Assembly (NCBI RefSeq): GCF_016785945.1
Contig: NZ_JAEMEF010000001.1
Location: forward strand, 62,001 to 126,000
Source: Olleya sediminilitoris
GTDB taxonomy: Bacteria > Bacteroidota > Bacteroidia > Flavobacteriales > Flavobacteriaceae
Reading direction: 5' to 3'
DNA length: 64,000 nucleotides
Shown: positions 57,290 through 64,000 of the stretch, in pieces
Position numbering within the stretch: the stretch's first letter is position 1
Layout of the letters: every line of letters begins with the position of its first letter
Notes under the pieces: generated by a model
What the model saw: the letters and a program-made list of their open reading frames with translations, nothing else
The model's database searches: none
What the model was told of the DNA's origin: nothing
Translations under genes and position numbers: made by a program

Positions 57290-58777
57290 TCACAAAGCAT
57301 CAAAACTAAGTCTCAACGTTTTAATAACAATTTCTATTTCACCCTCATTTAAATGTCCAAAACCTAAACGTATTGCACAAACAGCTTTACTTTGATACAA
57401 GATAGTTTTTGGCAGAAATAAATCGTACATTTTTGCTTTTTCGACTAATTTCACAAGTGATATACTAGGCTTAAAATTTATCCAAATCGCTAAACCACCT
57501 GTAGGCACTTGCCAAGTGGCATCATCTTTAAAATGGGTCGTTAAACATGCACATAAATAATCACGTCGTTGCTTATAAATAGTGATGTTTTTTTTGATTA
57601 AACGATGTATTTCTCCCTCAGAAATTAATTCGGTTAAGATTTGTTTCTGAATTAAATCTCCTTGTTTATCTAAAATTTGCAAGTAATTTTTGGCTTCATT
57701 TATAATATTTTCTGGAGCTACAACAAACCCAATTTGAAAACTAGGAAAAAAAGATTGTCCTAATCGTCCTAAATAAATAACGACTCCTGCTCCATCAGAA
57801 CTAGCCATAGGAAGCATCGCTGAACCTTCAAATTGAAAATCATAATCAAAATCATCTTCAATAATAGCAAAATTATAAGCTTTGGCTAATTGCAATAACT
57901 TTAATCGTCGCTCTGCTGTTAAAGTTACAGTTGATGGATATTGTCTATGAGCACAGACATACACACATCTAATACTGTTTTTGGTAAAATTCTTTTCAAT
58001 AAAATCGACATCTATTCCATAAGCATCTACAGGAATAGTAATTATATTTGCTCCTGCTTGTTGAAAAATCATATTAGATTTGTAATGGCTTAAATGACCA
58101 ACAAGTACAACATCCTCTTGTTTAATTAAAAGTTGTGAGACTATATACAAGCTCATTTCTGTACTTCGTGTACTGACTATATTATCAGGTTTTATATAAA
58201 AGCCTCTAGTAGCATTTAAGTAATTACATAATTGTTTACTAAAATTAGTGTAAGACTGTTCTTGGGTTTGATTCCATTTAGAGATTAATGAAGAACGCTT
58301 CATGGAAGCACTATACCATTTTGAAAACTGATGTGTTGGATGTAAGCGTAAATCTGGTTGTCCGTCGTTTATAACATATTTACTAACCGAAAACTCTTCA
58401 GTAGATGCTAAATTAAAAGACGATTGAAACTTAAAACCTGCAACTTTAGGATACGTTTTTAATTGCTCTAAACCCTGTAAAGCACCTTTTATTGCAGCTG
58501 TCTTTTTTTCTGGCATTAAAACAAATGTTCCTTTATTAGCAACTATATCTACCCAACCTTGCGAAGCCAACTCATCATAAACAGCTACTGCTGTATTACG
58601 GTTTATATTAAGTAAGACACTAAACTTTCTTGTTCCTGGTAGAGCAGTTCCTTCTGGTAAATACCCACGTTGGATAGCATTAATAATTTGTTGTGCAATC
58701 TGAATATAAATAGCTGTATTAGGCGATTTTTCAAAATGAATTAAAGATTTTAAGATACCATCAACCGGACTATGCAT
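57290..58777 (-). CDS. MocR-type GntR/aminotransferase-fold regulator lacking the PLP lysine
   Basis: 495 residues. The GntR winged helix covers about 18-85 (YIQIAQQIINAIQRGYLPEG, GTRKFSVLLNINRNTAVAVYDEL). A fold-type I aminotransferase domain follows (about 115-490; AIIEDDFDYDFQFEG with the PLP-ring Asp). The PLP-binding block, normally like GTFSKTLFPxLRIGY, reads GRLGQSFFPSFQIGF: the lysine is Gln341 and the phosphate-contact arginine is Gln348. The protein can therefore hardly form an internal aldimine. It is divergent from the BtuB-like receptor gene, 80 bases away, a usual regulator-target arrangement. Confidence 0.92.
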   Translation of the reverse strand: MHSPVDGILKSLIHFEKSPNTAIYIQIAQQIINAIQRGYLPEGTALPGTRKFSVLLNINRNTAVAVYDELASQGWVDIVANKGTFVLMPEKKTAAIKGALQGLEQLKTYPKVAGFKFQSSFNLASTEEFSVSKYVINDGQPDLRLHPTHQFSKWYSASMKRSSLISKWNQTQEQSYTNFSKQLCNYLNATRGFYIKPDNIVSTRSTEMSLYIVSQLLIKQEDVVLVGHLSHYKSNMIFQQAGANIITIPVDAYGIDVDFIEKNFTKNSIRCVYVCAHRQYPSTVTLTAERRLKLLQLAKAYNFAIIEDDFDYDFQFEGSAMLPMASSDGAGVVIYLGRLGQSFFPSFQIGFVVAPENIINEAKNYLQILDKQGDLIQKQILTELISEGEIHRLIKKNITIYKQRRDYLCACLTTHFKDDATWQVPTGGLAIWINFKPSISLVKLVEKAKMYDLFLPKTILYQSKAVCAIRLGFGHLNEGEIEIVIKTLRLSFDAL

Positions 58778-58857
58778 TGTTTTAAAACTGGACTACTTTA
58801 GTGATCCGGAAAGTTACGAAATTTGCAGCCTGAAAAAAAACACGAAATTAATTAATT

Positions 58858-60678
58858 ATGACATTCAAATATGTATTCATCTTAACAGCTTTGTTTTCCC
58901 TTACAACACAAGCTCAAGATCTAGGACAAGAGCAGCAACTAGACTCGGTAATAATAACCTCTTCACGTATAGATTTACCATTTAAGGAAAATTCTAGAAC
59001 CATTACTGTAATTTCTGCTACAGATATTAAAAACAGTGCTACAACTAATGTTGCCGATTTACTACAGCAAGTTGCTGGAGTAGATATTAGAAGACGTGGT
59101 ACTGCAGGAAGTCAAGCTGACTTGTATATTAGAGGTGGTGGTTTTGACCAAACTTTATTATTAATTGATGGTATAAAAATGGACGATGCACAAACAGGAC
59201 ACCATACCATGAATGCTGCATTACCACTTGAAGTTATTGAACGCATCGAGGTTATTAAAGGTCCTGCTGCTAGAGTATTTGGCCAAAACGCATTTACAGG
59301 AGCCATTAATATTGTAACCAAAAACAGTTTAACCAATACAGTTTCTGCAAAATTAGAAACTGGATCTTTTGGACAATTTAATGCTGGAGTCACTGTTGGT
59401 AGCAACTTAGAAAACTCGTCACACATTGTACATATAGACAAAATGACTTCTGAAGGTTACAGATACAATACAGATTATGACAATAGCAACTATTTTGTAA
59501 AAAGCGTTTTTAATAAAAAGAGAAAAGCTGTTGAAATGATTACAACTTTTCAAGAACGTAAATTTGGAGCAAACGGGTTTTATGCTCGTGCAAGTGCTGT
59601 AGATCAATATGAAGAAACACAAAATAGCTTAATGGCATTTTCAACTAAATTTAATAGCGACAATTTAACCATTAAACCTCGTTTATATTGGAAACGTAAT
59701 CAAGATGAATATGTTTATTTAAGAGAAGATCCTACAGTATACAGAAACTTACATATTACTAATAAAGTAGGTGCAGAAGCAAATGCCTCTTACAAATCCG
59801 AATTAGGTACTACTGGTTTTGGTGTAGACTTATCTAAAATTTATATAAGTAGTAATAATCTAGGTAACAGACAACGTTTTATGTCAAATCTGTTTCTTGA
59901 ACATCAATTTAAATTATTTGATGAAACAGTAGATGTAACACCAGGTATAGCTGTAACCTATTTTTCAGACTTCAAGTTTTATGCATTTCCTGGATTAGAT
60001 GTTGGAGTTAAAATTAACGACAACCTAAAAGCTTATGGTAATATTGGTTACACATATCGTATACCAACTTATACAGATTTATATTACAATGACTCTTTTA
60101 CCTCTGGAAACGAAAACTTAGAACCAGAAAAAGCATTTGCTCAAGAAGTTGGATTAAAATACAATACTGAAAAACTTTCTGTTTCTGCAGCTGTATTTAA
60201 TCGTGATGCTAAAGATTTAATAGATTTTATTAGACCTGATAATACCACAGAGGTATTTACTGCTAACAATATTGCAGAAGTAAAAACAAAAGGATTTGAA
60301 ATAGATGCTAAATACAACTTCAATGTAAACAACTACAAACAAACATTTTCAGTTGCTTACAACTTTCTAGAAGACAATATCTTAGATCAAAACAAAGATT
60401 TATCTAGGTACTCTTTAAACACTTTAAAGCATCATTTTACATCACGTTTAAGCACTAAGCTATTTAAAAACGTAAGTCAAAATATTGTTTATAAACATGC
60501 CGAGCGTACTACAGGTGACAGTTATAATGTTTGGGATGCATCCATAGATATTAACCTAAAACAATTTACATTAACAGCAACTGCTGGTAACATTTTTAAC
60601 GCAGAATATATTGAGGCTGGCTTTGTACCAATGCCACCAAGTAATGTGTTATTTGGACTGCGTTATAACTTTAACTAA
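58858..60678 (+). CDS. BtuB-like TonB-dependent receptor
   Basis: 606 residues, with no carboxypeptidase-regulatory domain. Signal peptide ends at TTQAQ; a TonB-box-like region QQLDSVIITSSRIDLPF precedes the plug (about 45-160, LLQQVAGVDIRRRG, LYIRGGGFDQTLLLIDG, VIKGPAARVFGQNAFTGAINIV). The 22-strand-type barrel ends LFGLRYNFN. Size and plan are close to BtuB and to small siderophore receptors. No cobalamin riboswitch fits into the 80-base upstream gap. It is divergent from the MocR-type regulator and upstream of the JmjC/cupin_8 gene. Confidence 0.93.
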   Translation: MTFKYVFILTALFSLTTQAQDLGQEQQLDSVIITSSRIDLPFKENSRTITVISATDIKNSATTNVADLLQQVAGVDIRRRGTAGSQADLYIRGGGFDQTLLLIDGIKMDDAQTGHHTMNAALPLEVIERIEVIKGPAARVFGQNAFTGAINIVTKNSLTNTVSAKLETGSFGQFNAGVTVGSNLENSSHIVHIDKMTSEGYRYNTDYDNSNYFVKSVFNKKRKAVEMITTFQERKFGANGFYARASAVDQYEETQNSLMAFSTKFNSDNLTIKPRLYWKRNQDEYVYLREDPTVYRNLHITNKVGAEANASYKSELGTTGFGVDLSKIYISSNNLGNRQRFMSNLFLEHQFKLFDETVDVTPGIAVTYFSDFKFYAFPGLDVGVKINDNLKAYGNIGYTYRIPTYTDLYYNDSFTSGNENLEPEKAFAQEVGLKYNTEKLSVSAAVFNRDAKDLIDFIRPDNTTEVFTANNIAEVKTKGFEIDAKYNFNVNNYKQTFSVAYNFLEDNILDQNKDLSRYSLNTLKHHFTSRLSTKLFKNVSQNIVYKHAERTTGDSYNVWDASIDINLKQFTLTATAGNIFNAEYIEAGFVPMPPSNVLFGLRYNFN

Positions 60679-60710
60679 AGTGTAACACACACAAATACTT
60701 TACTTTTGAT

Positions 60711-60718
60711 AACGTTTT
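60711..60718 (+). promoter_or_regulatory. Candidate -7 element (TACTTTTG) for the JmjC/cupin_8 gene
   Basis: Exact TAnnTTTG match, 27 bases before the TTG start at 60746 and after the BtuB-like stop. No clear -33 element. Confidence 0.4.
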
Positions 60719-60745
60719 ATTAACTTTGAAGCTTAAATTTTAAAT

Positions 60746-61609
60746 TTGAGTTTAGACTTACAAGATATACCAAGAGTAAAAAGTATAACTAAACAGGATT
60801 TTATTAAAAATTATTTTAAGCCACAAAAGCCTGTTGTTATAGAACAATTTATTACCGATTGGCCAGCCTATACTAAATGGAATCTAGAGTATATAAAAGC
60901 TGTTGCAGGTGATAAAACTGTACCATTATACGACGATAGACCTGTAGATTATAAAGATGGTTTTAACCAGCCTCATGCAACAATGAAAATGAGGGACTAC
61001 GTAGATTTACTTAAACGTGAGCCTACAAAATTTAGAATTTTTCTATGGAATGTTTTAAAAGAAGTCCCTCAACTTCAAAAAGATTTTAAGTTTCCTGACT
61101 TTGGATTACGTCTAATGAAGGGATTACCAATGTTGTTTTTTGGCGGTCGTGATAGCTATACATTTATGCATTATGACATAGACTTGGCTAATATTTTTCA
61201 TTTTCATTTTGAAGGCGAAAAACAAATAATTTTGTTTGATCAAAAACAAAACAAACATCTTTACAAAGTACCACACGCTTTAATTACACGAGAAGATATA
61301 AATTTTTCAAATCCTGATTTTAACAAATGGCCTGCTTTAAAGAATGCTAAAGGATGGCAGTGTCAATTAAATCATGGTGAGGTTTTATACATGCCAGAAG
61401 GTTATTGGCATTATATGCGATACATAACTCCCGGATTTTCAATGAGCTTACGTGCAATAGCACGAAATCCAAAAAATTTAACAAAAGCTATATACAATGT
61501 TTTTATAATGCGTAATTTTGACAACTTAATGCGTCGCATTAAAGGTCAAAAATGGATTGATTGGAAAAACAAGAAGGCCATAATTAACACCAATAAGAAT
61601 TTAAATTAA
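60746..61609 (+). CDS. JmjC/cupin_8 Fe(II)/2-oxoglutarate dioxygenase-like protein
   Basis: 287 residues from a TTG start; the first internal Met is about 75 residues later, inside the domain, so TTG is the likely start. Family features: PRVKSITKQDFIKNYFKPQKPVVIE, the iron facial triad HYD in FMHYDIDLANIFHFHFEG and the distal His in MPEGYWHYMRYITPG, and the oxoglutarate-contact Lys region KQIILFD. Members hydroxylate proteins or other molecules; relatives in bacteria include ribosomal oxygenases. The target is unknown. It is followed by a small outer-membrane protein gene after 10 bases. Confidence 0.88.
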   Translation: MSLDLQDIPRVKSITKQDFIKNYFKPQKPVVIEQFITDWPAYTKWNLEYIKAVAGDKTVPLYDDRPVDYKDGFNQPHATMKMRDYVDLLKREPTKFRIFLWNVLKEVPQLQKDFKFPDFGLRLMKGLPMLFFGGRDSYTFMHYDIDLANIFHFHFEGEKQIILFDQKQNKHLYKVPHALITREDINFSNPDFNKWPALKNAKGWQCQLNHGEVLYMPEGYWHYMRYITPGFSMSLRAIARNPKNLTKAIYNVFIMRNFDNLMRRIKGQKWIDWKNKKAIINTNKNLN

Positions 61610-61619
61610 GTTTATAAAG

Positions 61620-62114
61620 ATGAAAAAAGGATTACTTTTAGTAGCATTAATACTAACAGCAGGATTAGTTAATGCACAAGCTTTTGATGGTAAAGGAGAT
61701 CAAAAACTTTCAATTGGAGCAAATTTACAAAATAACGTTAATGGTATCACATTAGCTTACGACTATGGTCTTGGCGAAAACATATCTGTTGGAGTGGTTA
61801 CAGGATATGCTTTAAACCTAAATAATGGTTTAGATGCAGATTTTACTGATCGTTTTGAATTAGAAGGTCGTTTTAATGCTAATTTAGGTAATGTTGTTAA
61901 TGTTAGCGATAATTTTGATTTTTACCCAGGAATTAGCTTAAGCTTAAAAAACTTTGGAGGACATTTTGGAATGCGTTACTTTTTCTCTGACGGATTTGGT
62001 ATATTCTCTGAGTTTGGGACAACTTTTGCAAAGTTTAATTCAGATGCATTAACACCTGCAGAAAAAATACACAATCAGTTTACTGTAAATATTGGAGCTG
62101 TATTTAATCTATAA
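61620..62114 (+). CDS. Small outer-membrane beta-barrel-type protein
   Basis: 164 residues. Signal peptide ends at LVNAQ. The mature part is an alternating beta pattern (QKLSIGANLQNNVNGITLAYDYGLG, ISVGVVTGYALNLNNG, FELEGRFNANLG) with eight or so strands and a final FTVNIGAVFNL, as in small outer-membrane porin-like proteins; it may belong to the DUF6646 group. No enzyme motif. It ends before a bidirectional terminator and is probably co-transcribed with the cupin gene. Confidence 0.82.
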   Translation: MKKGLLLVALILTAGLVNAQAFDGKGDQKLSIGANLQNNVNGITLAYDYGLGENISVGVVTGYALNLNNGLDADFTDRFELEGRFNANLGNVVNVSDNFDFYPGISLSLKNFGGHFGMRYFFSDGFGIFSEFGTTFAKFNSDALTPAEKIHNQFTVNIGAVFNL

Positions 62115-62136
62115 TTAGATATAAACATCATAAAAC

Positions 62137-62169
62137 AAAAGCCTTTTATTTTAATTATGAAAGGCTTTT
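62137..62169. terminator. Bidirectional terminator between the barrel gene and recX
   Basis: Arms AAAAGCCTTT/AAAGGCTTTT, 13-base loop, flanked by A-rich and T-rich runs, between convergent genes. Confidence 0.88.
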
Positions 62170-62177
62170 TTTTATGT

Positions 62178-62651
62178 CTAAAAAATAAGCTCATTAGCTT
62201 TATCATAAACTAAATAATTCTCCCAACCTCTATACAATAGGTAGTCTATTAATTTTTTCTTTTTCTTATAATTATCAGTTTCTTTTAACGAAGCTTCTTT
62301 TTTTTCTGCTAAAGCATTAAAAACCTCAAGATATTCCTCTTCATCAATATCGTTAAGCGCTTGATCTATATTATACTTAGTAATTTCTTTTCGTTTCAAC
62401 TCAAGTGCAATACGACGTTTACCCCATTTTTTAATTCTAAATTTACCGCTAGCAAAAGATTTAGCAAAACGTGTCTCATTTAAAAATTTATGCTCTAAAA
62501 GATGTACAATTATAACATCTGAAGCTTCAGGTATCATATTCATGTTTTTCAATTTTTGCTTGACTTCTTGATGACAACGCTCTTGATAAGCACAATAATA
62601 CTCTAGCTTTTTTTTAGCTTCTTCTACTGAAAACGATTGGGTTGATTTCAT
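62178..62651 (-). CDS. recX: Regulatory protein RecX
   Basis: 157 residues, normal length. RecX is a small helical protein that binds RecA filaments and limits recombinase activity. The three-helix repeat pattern is visible (AKKKLEYYCAYQERCHQEVKQKLKNM, FLNETRFAKSFASGKFRIKKWGKRRIALELKRK, YLLYRGWENYLVYDKANEL). recA is not in the window. It follows the partial TonB receptor by 24 bases and may be co-transcribed with it. Confidence 0.93.
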   Translation of the reverse strand: MKSTQSFSVEEAKKKLEYYCAYQERCHQEVKQKLKNMNMIPEASDVIIVHLLEHKFLNETRFAKSFASGKFRIKKWGKRRIALELKRKEITKYNIDQALNDIDEEEYLEVFNALAEKKEASLKETDNYKKKKKLIDYLLYRGWENYLVYDKANELIF

Positions 62652-62675
62652 GTTATAAAAATAAATAACTAGTAT

Positions 62676-64000
62676 TTATAAACTATACTTTAATGATACT
62701 ATTAAGTTTCTGCCAGGAGCAGCAATACCTGATGAATACGTTTTATATCGTTGGTCTGTAATGTTCTCTAGAGCTGTTGTTATGGTAACATCTTCACCTA
62801 ATTGATATTGCGTTCTTAAATTTAAAGTATACCAAGCGGGAGCGTAAGGATTACCGTTTTCATCTAATGCATAAATATAATCCTTTTCATACTCAGAAGG
62901 TGCCAATTGCTCAAACGATAAGGCATCATTATAATTAATAAAACCATCAACTTTAAACTTATTTTTTTGCCAAATTAAATGCGTATTTCCAAAATTTGGA
63001 GCGACATGCCTAACAGGTAACTCAATCCCTTCAGTTTCTTCTGTTCCTCCAATGACATTATACTGTGAAGTTAATTTTAAAGCTTTAGAAAAATTAATCT
63101 GAGCACCAATTTCAAAACCATAAATCCATGATTTGGAAGCATTTTGTATGGATTGCACATTACTTAACTCACCATCATATATAATTTGCGATTGTCCATT
63201 TAAAGTACCATCACGTCTTACTAAAGCATTATCTAAATACGTATAATACGTTGCCATATCTAAAATAAAAGTCTTATCAAAATCTAATTTTAATCCTAAT
63301 TCACCACTGTAAGCGTATTCTGGATCTAAATTATTATTAGGCACTACTACAGACCCTGGTTCTGAGTCAAACACCTTGCCTATATCGTCTATATTAGGCG
63401 CTCTAAAGGCTGACGATAAGTTAAATTTCCATTGTAATAATTGGTTAGGTGACCATGTAACACCTGCTGTTCCTGTTAATGCATTAGACGTATTATCTGA
63501 TTCTGAAAATGGCAAATTTAAATACACATTATTAGCAGTGAAATCTGCCTTCTGAGTCACAGTATTGTAGCGTAAACCGGATTGAAACACAAACTTTTGA
63601 TTTGGTTTGTACTTATAACTTGCATAAAGAGCAGCACTACTCCAAGTTGATCCATCAGGATACCTTGACACTGTTGGTTGTGTTGTATTATCATCTATAT
63701 ACTCTGTAAAGCCAATAGATCCAACTGTATTATAAACATACTCAAAACCATAGAATAAAAAGGAGGTTTCATTTAAAGCTTTTTCAAAATCTATATTAAA
63801 AGACAATGCATCTACAGACTCTTCTCTAACACTTCTTTCATTATCCTGAAAATCTCTATCCATTCTACTTTCCTGAAAGTTTTGATAAGCCAATGTTGTT
63901 TTTATATTATCATAAAAAGTCGCTTGGCTACTTCTTTTAACAACATTAAGATTGGTCATAAACCATTTTTGTGGACCATAATTCCACTCGGCTGACCTTA
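62676..64000 (-). CDS. TonB-dependent receptor, C-terminal barrel part (5' end outside window)
   Basis: The frame is open from the window edge at 64000 (about 441 residues visible); the upstream codons RSAEWNYGPQKWF run continuously into MTNLNVVKRSS, so the Met at 63959 is internal. The barrel features (FQSGLRYNTVTQKADF, FNLSSAFRAPNIDDIGKVFDSEPGS, NPEYAYSGELGLKL-like strands, TALENITDQRYKTYSSGIAAPGRNLIVSLKYSL in pieces) match the haem/haemoglobin- or siderophore-type receptors with the conserved FRAPN strand and final APGRN turn. The N-terminal plug and signal are off the window. Confidence 0.9.
   Translation of the reverse strand, partial: RSAEWNYGPQKWFMTNLNVVKRSSQATFYDNIKTTLAYQNFQESRMDRDFQDNERSVREESVDALSFNIDFEKALNETSFLFYGFEYVYNTVGSIGFTEYIDDNTTQPTVSRYPDGSTWSSAALYASYKYKPNQKFVFQSGLRYNTVTQKADFTANNVYLNLPFSESDNTSNALTGTAGVTWSPNQLLQWKFNLSSAFRAPNIDDIGKVFDSEPGSVVVPNNNLDPEYAYSGELGLKLDFDKTFILDMATYYTYLDNALVRRDGTLNGQSQIIYDGELSNVQSIQNASKSWIYGFEIGAQINFSKALKLTSQYNVIGGTEETEGIELPVRHVAPNFGNTHLIWQKNKFKVDGFINYNDALSFEQLAPSEYEKDYIYALDENGNPYAPAWYTLNLRTQYQLGEDVTITTALENITDQRYKTYSSGIAAPGRNLIVSLKYSL

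Noticed and set aside
58778-58857. Cobalamin riboswitch upstream of the BtuB-like receptor
   Set aside because: The 80-base gap is too short and lacks a B12-box-like sequence.

Overview
The window is a 64 kb stretch of an AT-rich chromosome from a marine-type member of the Flavobacteriaceae (Bacteroidota). The evidence is internal: six SusC/RagA- or BtuB-type TonB-dependent receptors, a giant protein with a type IX secretion (T9SS) C-terminal signal, surface lipoproteins with acidic residues after the lipobox cysteine, DUF4270, DUF5689 and DUF3108 families, a split ATP synthase locus (atpDC alone), and many upstream regions carrying the Bacteroidota -7 promoter element TAnnTTTG. No rRNA, tRNA, CRISPR array, prophage or intact insertion sequence was seen.

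Layout. (1) 1-8.7 kb: a DUF5689 lipoprotein and its TonB receptor, divergent from a secreted endonuclease/exonuclease/phosphatase-fold protein; then a small membrane protein and a second TonB receptor. (2) 8.8-16 kb, minus strand: aromatic amino-acid catabolism (hmgA, hppD, kynA) interleaved with a DUF3108 protein, an M23 peptidase lipoprotein and pgi, with tight gene overlaps. (3) 16.4-20.4 kb: uvrC translationally coupled to a patatin/outer-membrane-barrel protein. (4) 20.5-23.4 kb, plus strand: a RimB-like retropepsin, RimK glutamate ligase, M14-type AstE-like hydrolase and 5-formyl-THF cyclo-ligase. (5) 23.4-28.6 kb, minus: ileS (IleS2 type with a GXHH signature), a DksA-like protein, an exported protein and lspA. 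(6) 28.7-35.3 kb: a decayed T9SS/GEVED gene beside a 1,904-residue multidomain T9SS cargo protein. (7) 35.3-44.5 kb: panC-panD-flippase-esterase-radA on the minus strand, divergent from glycogen-synthase-like, DUF4270 and glmS on the plus strand. (8) 44.9-51.4 kb: TonB receptor plus SGNH lipoprotein, then atpD-atpC. (9) 51.4-56.7 kb: umuC and umuD, an NfeD-like/flotillin pair, and a DUF2975-DUF2975-HTH operon whose promoter is flanked by two matching dyads. (10) 56.9-64 kb: DUF2007 protein, a MocR-type regulator whose PLP lysine position is glutamine, a BtuB-like receptor, a JmjC/cupin_8 protein, a small outer-membrane protein, recX and a partial TonB receptor running off the window.

Most of the window is housekeeping and cell-surface biology. 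The points most worth following are the GXHH isoleucyl-tRNA synthetase, the lysine-less MocR regulator next to a receptor gene, the paired operators around the DUF2975/HTH promoter, the putative glutamylation writer/eraser operon, and the T9SS pseudogene. No clear defence or mobile system was found.
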